NCBI GenBank assembly: GCA_022495995.1
Contig: JAFEMH010000927.1
Location: forward strand, 124,001-188,000
Reading direction: 5' to 3'
DNA length: 64,000 nucleotides
Source of the DNA: Adenophora triphylla var. japonica
Lineage: Eukaryota; Streptophyta; Magnoliopsida; Asterales; Campanulaceae
A program made the position numbers and the translations under genes. Positions 50,031-61,557 of this stretch are shown here, piece by piece; the stretch's first letter is position 1, and each line of letters opens with the position of its first letter. The notes below the pieces were generated by a model, which saw only the letters and a list, made by a program, of their open reading frames with translations, made no database searches and was not told the origin of the DNA.

Positions 50031-52278
50031 ATGGCGCAAGAGAGGAAGAACCCAACCTTCGATAGCCATTTGCTCGGGAAGGACTATCCGAGGGACGACC
50101 TCACTTTTGATCGGGCTATGCACATTTCCCATGCCATTTGCGAGGGTTTGGGAAGAGTTTCTTTCTCAATTCTCGTTTCATGCTTGGCGTTGTATTGAAT
50201 CCATGTCTTTTAAATTCCCCAATTTCATCAAATTGGCAATTTTTTTGATTATTTTTTTTGTCTAGAACTTGGTTCTATCTTGATGCATGCTCCATTTTTG
50301 TTGATTGTTGATGTTGCATTGTGTATGCATGACTTTCCTACATATCATGGATTGTAGGAGGGATCAATTTAGGTAGTTGAATGCATCTTTGGGCATGCTT
50401 TTCTTGTGCGCGCGCCAAGTGTTCGATGAAATGCCTCAATGAAAATTTTCTTTTATTTCTTTGAAGTTTTGCCTTGGAATGATATCTAATGTTGCTCCCT
50501 TGCTTTTCTTCTGTTTTGCAGTCGTATAGTCCAACTAAAAACTGCCATGGGAGCCCGAAGTTTGCCAAGGCTTTGTGGGACAAAGTCAAGGACTTGAATG
50601 GAGTTCGGGCTAGGATGGCTCAAATGGGGCTCCTTACCTTTGTTGATAATATCCGGGGAATGAGGCGAACTCCCCAGGTCCTTCAGGCGATCAGAGAGAG
50701 GTGGTGGGACACTACCCATAAGGTCCATCTTCGCTTCGGGGAAGCTACTATGACCCCAACAGATTTTCTTGCTATCACCGGGTTGGAGTTCACCGGCGTT
50801 GCCCTCCTGAAGACTACGGGTTACAAGCCTGCGAGTCCAGCCGTATGGAGGCAGTTGATTGGTTTCGCCCCTAACAAGGTTAAGGGGTTTGCTGCTGAGT
50901 TGTCACCCCTCCGTGCTCAGCTCGAGGCTTATGCAGACAAGCCAAATCCGAATACGGATCGGTTGGTGAGGGGTGCTCTCTGGTATATTTTGTCAGAGAC
51001 CATCTTTGCTAACCATTCTTCTACGGCTCGCCTCGCTCTCTTGGGTTTGTTGGTTGATCTGGATGCGGTGAGGACATACAATTGGGACTCAGCTGGGCTG
51101 GCCTTCTGTTATCATGCCATGGATGAGACGTGTAGGCATACCAAGGAGTATTCTTATGCTTAGGAGTTATGCTTTTGATTCTGTCTTTATCCTTTATCTG
51201 TTCCTTTTGTCTGCATTTTGTACTGAATCTGTTCTGCTTTCTTATACAGATATGGGGATATGCCATCTTTGGATTGTATAAGTTTGAGCTGGATAGCCGG
51301 AACCCTCTGTTTTCGGATATCAGGAGGTGGAGCCATCCCAACCGGATCGTGGATGAGGAGGAGGGGGATCAGGACTGGACCCTGACTGTTACGGAGGCGC
51401 GGGCCATGCTGGATACTTTTGAGTTTGAGCGGCTGGGCATGTATCTGTGGACCTTGGTGGAATGAGAGGTTCACCGGGCCTAGGATGCTACTGAGATGCA
51501 GAGGATCTTGGTATCGCTGGAGGGGGATACCATGTATTTAGGCGAGAGAGTCTTCCCTCAGCATGGCCGGGGTTCACTGACCTACAGGGTCCCAGAGGAT
51601 CCGCCGAGGGAGATGTACCCCACCCACTTCATTCCTGACGATGATTATGCCGATCTTGTGAATGGTTGTGCGGCGGTGGATTGCATTGTCCGAGGGGCTT
51701 CATATGAGGAGTTCTTGCCTCGACTGATGGGTCCCCTTGTGGTAGGTGATAGGCGGTAACTTGCCCGAGCTTCTACTTCTGCCTCAGCCTCAGGTTCGTT
51801 AGCCCCAAGCTCTTCTTCACAATATGCAGGTTCTGTGCCTTTCGCGCCGGATTATGGTCCTTCGAGCTATACGTACATGATGGGGAGCATGCCGATGGTA
51901 GGCTATATTGTAATCCCGGATCAGATTCCTGAGGGTTATCGCCTCCCTTCCGGTGCCTCTTCGGTATATTTCTGTTCATATTATTTCCCGTATTCGTCCA
52001 TATATGTGTATATGTCCGATCCTCTCTGAGGGTTTTCTCTTTGTGATTAGGTCATCATGTCCGCGGCTGATTACAACCGTGGGGCAAGCAGGATGGCCGG
52101 CTTGATGGCCATGGTGTCTGATCTATCTGAGCGGCTATTTCACAAGGCGGCCTCGGTGGCGTAGACTATTGCCTCTTCAGTGATCCCAACCTGCGGAGCC
52201 AAGCGGTCAAGGAGGGACGGTAGCCCCGACGGTGGTGAAGGCGGAGGTGCTGGCGGCTCAGGGGACTTGATGGCATGA
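50031..52278 (+). pseudogene. Antisense extra gene 1 of Gypsy E: plant mobile domain (PMD)
   Basis: Opposite in strand to the pol of E. Exon 1 opens MAQERKNPTFDSHLLGKDYP at 50031. An intron ends TTTTGCAG at 50521. The main exon (50522 to about 51130) encodes VHLRFGEATMTPTDFLAITG and later LLGLLVDLDAVRTYNWDSAG, which follow the aminotransferase-like plant mobile domain of MAIN/MAIL proteins and their transposon relatives. After an intron ending TTATACAG, 51250-51465 continues (WGYAIFGLYKFELDSRN), followed by 51496-51759 with HFIPDDDYADLVNGC and a Ser/Gly-rich tail to about 52278. A stop and frameshift near 51460 and another stop near 51757 show decay. Domesticated PMD proteins affect silencing and genome integrity; the role in an element is unknown. 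Confidence 0.72.
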
Positions 52279-52805
52279 TCCCCTTTTTCTCCCCATTTAT
52301 CTCATGGAAACTTTAAATATTGGTCGTGTGGGCCCAGACAATTTTTTCTTTCTTTTGTACCTGTTAGCACGTAGGTAGCACAAAAACAAGGTTTTCTTAA
52401 TTCCTAATCCTACGTCTAGTTAATTTTTAACTTTCTCGACTTCCGTGATGGAAATAAAATGACCATTCGGGTCAAAGTTTTGAGCTTGGTTTTGGTGTCT
52501 ATACTGCATATTAGGAACTATTGGTGCAGATTTTCGAGACTTGCTTCGTCAAGTCGGGGCTAGATTGCTTGTTTGTGCAGGAATGCTGCTGGATTTGCGG
52601 AAGGGATGTATCGCGCGAGACAAGGTATCTCGCGCGAGACACGCTACTCAGGCGAAATTCTTTTCCTTCTTCGAACAGGATTCTATCAGTTCTCCCTATG
52701 TATAAACACCCTGTAGTTCGGCCAGATAACCCATTCTAGCCCTTCAAACTCTAGATATATTCTGTTAGGGTCAATTTCTTGTCTTCTTTTCCAACCCTGT
52801 GATCC
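52279..52805 (+). promoter_or_regulatory. Spacer with CGCGCGAG palindromes and TATA box, before the second extra gene
   Basis: TATCGCGCGAGACA at 52609-52622 and TATCTCGCGCGAGACA at 52626-52641, then TATAAA at 52701-52706, then ATG at 52806. No coding is seen in 52279-52600. Confidence 0.6.
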
Positions 52806-54303
52806 ATGGCTTCCAAGGAGATCATCCCAACGTCCATGATTGTTGATGATTTTTCTCTGCCGTCTGACGTAGTCGAAGCATTCAAGCAAGCATCAAGAAA
52901 TTTTGTGAGGTCTTTTCGTATTCAATCTCGCAATAAGTTTATAGCCGAATTTGGATTTAGAATCCATTTTACCTTAAAGAACCTCCAACTGGATTGAAAT
53001 CTTCTGCAAGGTGCTGCTCGATTTTGGGATCCTTCTATTCATCTCTTTAATTTTTATCTTAATGAGATGGTGCCTATTGATGAGGAATTCGCCATTATCT
53101 TGGATATGTCGTTGACTGGTGATATTACTGTTCCTAAATACAATATGAAATAATTTAGAGGCTTTGCATGAATTGCTAGGAATCCCCCTTGACGCTTGCT
53201 ATGAGTTGGTTCGATTCAGATGGGTGGATTGCTCTTCTTTTCCTAAACGCTTCAGTGAAGATTCAGATGACGAGGTCTTCCATGTTTACAAATGGAATTT
53301 TCTGGCTCTTTCTCTTTTTGGAGATGTTTTGTTCACGTGCAGGGAAGGCTTGGTTGACTCCCAAATGGTGGAAATCGTTCTGCAGGCTAGGAAACATTCT
53401 AGGAACATTATTCCGCTAATCTTGGGTGAAACCCTGCATGGTCTTGATGAGTTGCATAAGGCCGGTGCCATGACTCAAGGGAGTCCTCTTTTGTTGACTA
53501 TTTGGCTTAGAAAACATCTCAAGTTGGTAGATCCTCCGTTGGAGTACTCCGCATTCACATACCATATGAGGAAGTTGCTGATCAAGGATCTCTCGGTGGA
53601 TGAGTGGGCCAAATTGATTGCAAAGACCGCCACTGCAGATATCATTTGGTGTCCACCTTATTGGAGATTGAACAAGTATGTTGCCAATACCAAGGGTTTT
53701 GACAGGGTTGTTCTCCCGGGTTTGCGAGATTCCTCCTTTTATTTTCCCAAGCGGGTGCTTCGTCAGTTTGGCCAGCAGTAGGACACTTATCTTTTCGAAG
53801 GAGCCTCTCGTGAAGTGTCTTTTATCGGTGTAGAGTTTGCAAAGGTGCTAGCTCAAGCATGGGGTGAAGGAACTAATCGAGATCGTTGTTCGAACCTTCA
53901 GACTTTTGATGTGAGTGTCTTCTTATCTGACAAGTATTTGGATTGGTTCCTTCATACCGATCACCCTAGTGCGGAGAAGATTGATGATCTGCGGCTTTCA
54001 TTGTTAGGGGATTCCTTCGTGGCGAGCAGTATTTCGCGAAGGAGTGAGGCCCAATCTGATCCTGCTAATGTACGGGCCGATCCAACCCAATATTTTCTTG
54101 ATGGGGATTGGTATGAGAGGCGAGGTAAGGGTATGGCCGGAAAGATGCAAGCTTTAGATAGGCCCAATGTCTTCAAGAGGCTTTCAGAGTCGGTTTTCAC
54201 TCGCTTCGAGGGATGTTCTGCTTCGAAGGTCCCGAAGCGCAAGAGAGATCGCGATGACGGGGGTGATCATGTCCGCCGACCTACTAAATCAATGAAAGGC
54301 TAG
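52806..54303 (+). pseudogene. Antisense extra gene 2 of Gypsy E: DUF7745-like
   Basis: Intronless. Starts MASKEIIPTSMIVDDFSLPS. The frame meets TGA at 52995-52997, continues in the same frame with ARFWDPSIHLFNFYLNEMVP, shifts near 53148, then is open from 53149 to 53781 (NNLEALHELLGIPLDACYEL; ALSLFGDVLFTCREGLVDSQ; IIPLILGETLHGLDELHKAG). It crosses TAG at 53779-53781 and ends at 54303 after a basic nuclear-localisation-like PKRKRDRDD. The ILAETF-like helix and overall order resemble the DUF7745 domain of plant transposon-associated proteins. The match is from memory of family patterns and should be tested. The product is unknown and the copy is dead. Confidence 0.62.
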
Positions 54304-54785
54304 ATCCTAAGGAGTACCAAAAGATTGCTTTGATAGATCAATAGTTTTATTTATTATTATTTTTTTTTCAAGATGGTTAGTTAGCAAATTAGTCGTTGTG
54401 GTTAGGATTTCCCTTTTGTTATTAATAAAATGCATTTGATTAATAAAAGGACAAAATTTGATTTATTTATTTGATTAGACTGAACCCAAAGGCTGCCTAC
54501 GTTCCTCTTTTACAGCAATTAAATAAGAGGCTCGGGTCTAACGTAGTTCATTTTTGAGAGAAAAAGGACAAAATACGACTTCAGGCCGAAGAGTAGTCTC
54601 GCATGAGACAAGGCCTCCTCTTTTTTTCTTTTTTTTTATGCACACCCTTTCTTTTGCCTAGACCACCCCTTCGGGTTTTCAATCTAGCGGGCTTCTTTTC
54701 TTGTGCAAGCTCTAATTTTTGCCTAGGTCGTCCCCTTCGGGATTTTCAACCTAGCGAGCGATTTTTTTATTTTTAAGAGGCCAAG
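54304..54785. other. Gypsy E spacer between convergent genes
   Basis: No gene. It holds a direct repeat of about 85 bp (TTTTGCCTAGACCACCCCTT near 54654 and TTTTGCCTAGGTCGTCCCCT near 54717), a GTCTCGCATGAGAC palindrome at about 54596, and poly(T) runs. Confidence 0.6.
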
Positions 54786-54906
54786 TCATGCGAAGTATTT
54801 CTTGAGCTTGTCCATGTTGACCGGCTTCGGTAGCTGATCTCCGTCTAAGTCCACCAGCTGAAGGGCTCCCCCAGAGAATATCTTCTTCACGATGTAGGGT
54901 CCTATC
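54786..54906 (-). pseudogene. Gypsy E pol C-terminus, cut by Copia D
   Basis: The minus strand reads IGPYIVKKIFSGGALQLVDL and ends DKLKKYFA before TGA at 54788-54786. This is the SH3-like end of a Gypsy integrase without chromodomain. It is interrupted at 54907 by LTR D. The rest of pol should lie beyond the nested insertions, to the right. Confidence 0.82.
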
Positions 54907-56302
54907 TGTTGGTGTAATGCCCTAGGCTTTAGTTATGTTTAACTGAGAACCGTTATGTATCATCTTTATTGTTTAAGTTTATTATTTGATTATTATATAG
55001 TTTGCATATTTATTGTAATAATCTCCGTCCCTGATTATTAAGAGAATAATTAGTATAATTGTCAATGGATAATCATATGATGATTATATGCATAGAGATG
55101 CACATTGAAATTATGGGTACTTGTTAGAGAACAAGTGACTGGACTTGACCCGTATGAGATTTATGTCATGGTCAAATGTCATAATTAAATCTCATATGGT
55201 CACTTCATTTAGTCCCTACACCTGAGATTATCATGACCTTACATATGATGAAAGTCATGTTTGATTTTAGTCAAACGATATCTTAACACGATATTTATAA
55301 AGGCTATATTTGGCATGATCGGATTCATGATGGGAAGGATGATAAGTCAAGATGGAATTTGTCCCTCGAAAGAGAGATGTTTTGCTTGGGTCCCTCGATG
55401 AGTGATAATGATGGAAAGTGTGTGGCCACACCCCAATGCGATTGGAATATCATTATACTCAAAGATCGAGAAAGCATTGAACAAATACAAGTTGACGTGG
55501 ACCATGACTTGTGTTCAATATAACATCGTGAGACAAAGGGAGAAATGGAAGTGTACCATTGGAAACGTGAACTCTTACGTTATATTATTTGGGTAGACAT
55601 AATGGCTTGCTAGAGTCCGCTTATGTCTTATGAGAGTCGATATGATCGAACTCATTGCCAACATAATATAATCCTATTGGGTCACACACAACTAGAATGA
55701 ATTGGTTAAACCAAAGGAAGAATGATTGAGAGTTCCTGCATGTTTGTCACGCGACATACCTAGCCATATGGCAGCGTTTGTCACGCGACATACTTAGCCA
55801 GTGGCAACGTTTGTCACGCGACATAACTAGCCACAGAGGCGGTTTACACTTGTTTCCTAATTTGATTAGGGCACAAACTCTAAATACTAAAGTAGTATAA
55901 ATATGATTCTGTAAACAGCCGAAAAAGCCCCGAATTTTTCAATAGAAAATCACCAAAAAGGTTCTCTCAATATTCTTCCATAGGTTTAAGAATCTAGCAA
56001 TTCACAAGAACTGTTCTTGGTTCATTCTTACGTGTGGATACAACAATAGAGGGTCTTCGCTCGTTTGACAATCAAGGCCTAGAGTTCCAATCTGAAGATT
56101 GAAAGGTTCTTGAAGATTGAAGATTGTGATTCAAAATAACACCAATAAATTGTTCGATAGCTCAAGACCGGAAAGCAATTAAGGTTGGTAAATTCTATCT
56201 CATAGAAATTCAATTTAATCGTATAGAACGGATCTTAGGGCTTTGGGTTTTGTGTTAATTTGATGCTTAATTCCGCTGCGCATGAACCCATAAAACCCAA
56301 CA
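54907..56302 (+). repeat. 5' LTR of Copia D
   Basis: TGTTGGTGTAATGCC to CCCAACA, 1,396 bp. TATA box TATAAATA at 55896-55903. Three TGTCACGCGACATA palindromes at 55745, 55779 and 55812 lie 70-150 bp upstream of it. The 64-codon frame at 55402-55596 recurs in the right LTR but has no recognisable domain. Confidence 0.95.
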
Positions 56303-56303
56303 G

Positions 56304-56316
56304 TGGTATCAGAGCC
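56304..56316 (+). other. Primer binding site of Copia D
   Basis: TGGTATCAGAGCC, one base after the LTR. Confidence 0.95.
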
Positions 56317-57880
56317 CCGTTCGTATGGTTATGTTTGAATTAACATGCTAGAATCAAGATATAAATCGTTTATATGCTTATTGCATGTTTTTGTATGCGA
56401 TAGAATTTTGATTATTTATGTGAAACAATGTGAAAATCGTTTTCTGATTATGATGAATTAAATCTGTAAAAGGGTTGTTTTATATGATTTAATTGCCTTA
56501 TGGTTAGAATTGATTGAATCTGAAAAATCTGCGAACTGGCAACCTATGTCGTGCGACATAGTTAGCCACGAGTGAAAATCTGGTAGTTGGGCAAGGTATG
56601 TCACGCGACATACTTTGCCAACTGGCTGATGTTGTCACGCGACATACTTAGCCAACTGGCTAAGTATGTCACGCGACATACTTTGCCAATCTGGGCATAA
56701 TCAGTTTGATAATTTTTCTGCTAATCTGTGATTATGTTGATAATCTGAGATGTTTTATGTCTTAATCTGGATGCTATAAATTTCTGGAAATAAAATTTAT
56801 AGGGCTATGCTAGATTAATTCATTGTTTATGATGCATGCTTAATTAATTCAAATGTGTTTATTAATTGTTGCGATGCATGAATTATTTGTTCTTAAGTGT
56901 TAAGAATTTTATTAGATGTTTAGTTGAAACATTGATTCATAATTTCCTAAATGTTTAGTTGAAACATTAAATTTTGGTTTTCTGGTTGTTTATGAGAAAC
57001 AAGTTAGTTTACGCAAAATTTGAAGGAATCTGATTGTTTATGAGAAACAAATCAGTTTATGAGTCTGATTGTTTAAGAGAAACAAATCAGTATACAAAGT
57101 ATTGATTATGTTGCATTCAAACTGATATTATAATTGTGCATGACTAGGAGAGTTCTGTCGAAGGAAAATTTGGTACTTAAGCAGTCCTTGTGGCTCACCT
57201 ATTTTCTTGGGAACTTACCTGGTGCACAGTTATGATTATTTTGTTGATATGCTTATAATCTACTTTAAATAACCTTCATTTAACTTTTAAGTTCTTTATG
57301 TCAATCCATGATTAAAACACTTGAGACCACTCGGATAGTTTTGGGTGGGCTTGCCATAGCAAGGTGCTTTGATTCTATTCCGTTTGCGAGCAAGATGAGG
57401 AAATGGTGGTTCCTATACGTTTAAAGTGGATGAACTTAATTGGGTTATCAAAATGATTTTGGACCCAAGGCATAAGATGAGATTAAAATATGCTTAGACA
57501 TATGATGTCTTAAATAAATCTCATAAAAGATCTAAGAGTCATATACGATATGATTGATGTTTTCTACCTAATTAGTTTAATCTTGAGCGGTGCGCCATAG
57601 CGTACTTGAGATTAAATTAAAGTTGGATCTTAGCCCTAAGAGTCATATACGATATGATTGATGTTTTCTACCTAATTAGTTTAATCTTGAGCGGTGCGCC
57701 ATAGCGTACTTGAGATTAAATTAAAGTTGAATCTTAGCCCATTAAATGCATATTATGCTTATTTGCATTGGAAGGTGTATGATTTAGTGGGAGTATTTGC
57801 AAAATACATTATTTGCTCTTAAATGATAAATGTGTTGATATTGATATGTGTTCATATAATTTGTATATTTTGTTGTAGAA
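56317..57880 (+). other. Copia D leader, no intact gene
   Basis: AT-rich leader. It has four further copies of the palindrome (56547 as a CGTGCG variant, 56599, 56633, 56667). A direct duplication of about 112 bp (CTAAGAGTCATATACGATAT at about 57531 and 57638) lies farther on, together with diverged GATTGTTTATGAGAAACAA repeats at 56985-57085. Gag would be expected near the end but only fragments remain. Confidence 0.7.
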
Positions 57881-59600
57881 GTAGAGCATTACATAATGAT
57901 AATTGCGATTCGTCCTTATGAAGGACAAAGTTCGAAAGGAACAATACATAATGTGTACGTTCTTGACGAATCCGTTCCTACTGAACCCATTGCAAATGTT
58001 GCAAAGGGCAAATAAGGAAGCAACATTAGAAACATATTAATGATTCTGACAATATTGCTTGCCTTGTATTTTCCACCATGTTTAAAGGCTCTTATGAAGA
58101 ACCTTGAGCACATGATAACTATTCTTTTGTTCTAGCATAACGCAAAAAGGGAAATGTTCCAAGTGCAAGCGAGGCAAAAGATATATGTTGTGGTGAAGGC
58201 TCTTAATTCATATAATGAAAAGAAGGAGCAATCCGCAAATTGTGTTAATGGTTGATACAATAAAAGGGTTCACAAAGGAAGGGAAAAGAAGGTAAAGCAA
58301 AGGTTGCTAAACCTAAGGCAAAAGTTGCAAAAGCCAAAAAGGCTAAACCCAAAAATGTCTCAAAAGGATGCATTTTGCTATCATTGCAATAAGATGGTCA
58401 TTGGAAGCAAAGTTGCAAGGCTTACTAGGAAGGCCTAAAAGGTGAAGAAGGGCAATATGATTGCTACTACTTCAAGTATCTATATGATAGATATTTTCTT
58501 TTCGACTTCTTGTTCTTGGGTATATGATACCGGATTGGATCCCACATTTGTTTAAATGTGCAAGGAACAAAGAATAGAAAGCTACTCAAAGAAGGTAAGT
58601 TAAACCTATGCGTAAGAATGGAGCAAGGGTTGCTACATTAGCCATAGGGACTTATGAAGTCACTTTACCTTGTGAAGTAGTACTTGTTTTGAACAAGTAT
58701 GACTACGTTCCGGATTTGAGTAGGAATATTATTTCCTTTTCTTAAATGGATGATGAAGGATATAATTTTCTTATTTTCAATAAGAAGTTTTATATTTATT
58801 TAATGATATGCCTTATTGTAATGCATATGTCATTGAATAGTCTTCATATCCTTGATGTTAAGAAACAAAATAATATTGAAGATATCTATAATATAAATGG
58901 GAATTCTAAACCGAACAATATGAACAACGTATTCATATGGAATTGCCGGCTTGGTCAAATAAATAAGAAACATATATCTAAACTCCATTAACATGGACTT
59001 TTAGACTCATATGACCATGAATCATTTGAGGAATGTGGATCTTATTTATTCGGATTATTGACCAAACCACCCTACACTAAAGTAGTGGGAGGGCTAGTGA
59101 CTTATTGGTCATTATACATGAGATGTATATGGACTATTAAGCAGCATTGCTAGGGGAAGATTTTGGTATTTCATCAAATTCACCGATGGCTTATCTAGAT
59201 ATGGCTATGTCTATCTGATGAAGTCCAAAGGTGAATCGTTTGAGATGTTTTGAACATTTCAAGATGAAGTACAAAACAACTTGGCAAAACTATTAAGTAC
59301 TTCGATTAGATCGAGGTGGTGAATATTTGAGCCAAGAGTTTGACAATCATCTCAAAACTATGAAATCGTTTCAGAGTTGACTCCACCCGGAATACCACAT
59401 TGTATGGTGTGTCTGAAAGGAGGAATTGAACCTTGTAGGACATGGTTCATTCGATGATGTGTCAAGTTGAATTTCCTAATTCCTTTTGAGAATATGCATT
59501 AGAAATAATGCGGTTACATTGAATTGAGTCCTTACTAAATCGGTTCCTAAGGCCCCACATGAGATGTGGCATGGAAGAAAACATAGTTTGTCTTTCATGA
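57881..59600 (+). pseudogene. Copia D gag, protease and integrase remnants
   Basis: A zinc-knuckle remnant (FCYHCN) is near 58370. The protease site reads SWVYDTG near 58508. MDDEGYNFLIFNKKFYIYLM starts the open piece 58746-58991, which ends with the pre-integrase motif WNCRLGQINKKHISKLH. Integrase pieces follow (RYGYVYLMKSK; QLGKTIKYFD) with stops between them. The pattern is of the TNT1-94-like Copia type. Nothing here could be translated into a working enzyme. Confidence 0.72.
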
Positions 59601-61547
59601 AGATTTGTGATTGCGAATCTTATGTAAAGAGACTTGTCTCTTATAAGTTAGCACCAAATTTGACAAAGTTATTTTCGGAAATTAATCTTACAACCGCAAA
59701 GAGAACAAAACGTTTGTTGCTCTACACGATTTGTTTCTTGAGAAATAGTTTCTCAATAAAGAATCTAGTGGGAGTAAAATTAATCTTGAAGAAAGTTCAA
59801 GAACCTGAAAATGACATGGATCCAAGAGTAGAGACGGAACCAAATTCACAAAGGAGTTGTGGAACCGATTCAAGATGCACAAGTCCATCGTAGATTGGAT
59901 AGGTTACAATCCGAACCCAAGAAATATTGATTTCTCGTTTCGGAAAGTAATAAGGTGGAAGTCATTGAGAATGACGATCCTACTTCCTATCTTGAGGCGA
60001 TGTACACTCCTAATTTGGATAAATGGTTAGGAACCATGGAATCCGAATTACAATCCATGTTTGACAATCAAGTTTGGAACTTGATTGGGCTACCTGAAGG
60101 TGTAAAAATTAAAGGGTGCAAGTAGGTCTTCAAAGACCAACATGGATGTGAAGATGTATACTTTCATGACTAAGGATTGTAGCAAAGGGATTTAGGTTAA
60201 TACATAGTATTGACTATGATGTAAACCTTTTCGCCAGTTACAATGTCGAAGTCTGTTAGAAGTTTCAATTGCCATTATCACATATTGTGACTATGTGATA
60301 TGACAAATGGATGTCAAACGACTTTCTTTAAATGAAAAGATTATTAAGGATGTGTATAGTACACAACCCGAATAGTTTGTCGATCCAAGAAACTCTAATA
60401 AAGTATGCATGTTGCAAAGATCCATGAGATGGGTTGAAGCAAGCTTCAAGGAATTGGAATCTTTATTTTGATGAATTGGTCAAAGAGTTTGACATCATCA
60501 AAGAACAAAGATGAATCTCGTGTATGCATGAAATTCAGTGGGAGCGTAGGAGTATTTCTATTGTTTTATTACAATGATATCTTACTCATTGGAAAAACAA
60601 GTTCCGACACTTAAGACTGTCAAGTCTTGGTCAAGGAATGTTTTCTCAATGAAAGATATGGGTGAAGCCGCTTACATCCTTGGCATCAAGATCTATAGAG
60701 ATGGATCTAGAAGGATAAATTGGTTTGAGTCAAAGTGTTCACATTGACAAGATTCTTAGAAGAGTCTAAGAAGAGTAGCTTGTCAATGGGTCATGGTATT
60801 TCTCTTAGCAATATTCATTGTCTTATGACAACTGATGAGCAAAAGGGAAATGAATGAAGTTCCATATGCTTCGGCATTTGGATCTGTCATGTATGCCATG
60901 ATTTGTACTAGACCTGGCGTCTCATATGCTCGAAGCATGATGAGTCGATACCAATCTGATCCTGATATAAACCATTGGATGGGTGTCAAGATGATCCTTA
61001 AGTACTTAAGAAGAACTAAAGATACGTTCTTGGTATTTGAAAGATTGGAAGATAATCTTGTTGTAAGAAGTTACATAGATGACTAGCTTTCAAACTGACA
61101 AAGTTATTTTAAAATCGCAATTAGGATTTGTGTTTATGCTTATTAGAGGTGCAGTTTTGATTGGAAGAGTTCCAAGCAGAAATTGTAGCCAATTCTACTA
61201 CTAAGGCCGAATTTTAGCAACATATGATGTGGCTAAAAGAGGCAGTTTGGATCAAAAGTTCATTAGTGTTTTGGAAATGTTCTAAGTATCACTAATCGGT
61301 GAAACTTTTGTTATGACAAATAGTGGTGCCACTTGTGCAAACAATGGAACCAAGGTCACAACAGCGATCCATACACTCACTTAGACGTTCTTCGATGAAT
61401 TCATAAAGAATGAGAAGACGTTAAGATATACAAAGTATCAACCGATGATGACATAAGGGATTCACTAACAAAGGCCCTCGCACAAGCAGAAGCATGATGG
61501 TCATGTTAGATCCATGAGTTTACGATACATAAATGGAGCCTAGTGCA
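59601..61547 (+). pseudogene. Copia D reverse transcriptase/RNase H remnants
   Basis: Fragments in order: a linker, LEAMYTPNLDKWLGTMESEL near 59990, SVGVFLLFYYNDILLIG near 60545-60590 (catalytic YVDD changed to YYND), and the open piece 60835-61086 with VPYASAFGSVMYAMICTRPG and LKYLRRTKDTFLVF. RNase H traces run to about 61470. Stops and frameshifts are dense. Confidence 0.75.
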
Positions 61548-61556
61548 AGTGGGAGA
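61548..61556 (+). other. Polypurine tract of Copia D
   Basis: AAGTGGGAGA-type purine run directly before the right LTR. Confidence 0.75.
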
Positions 61557-61557
61557 C

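Noticed and set aside
50338..51474. Minus-strand open frames opposite the PMD gene
   Set aside because: No domain; the plus strand has PMD motifs and consistent splice sites.
55402..55596. 64-codon frame conserved in both LTRs of Copia D
   Set aside because: Conservation follows from LTR identity; no domain, and the frame has no independent support.
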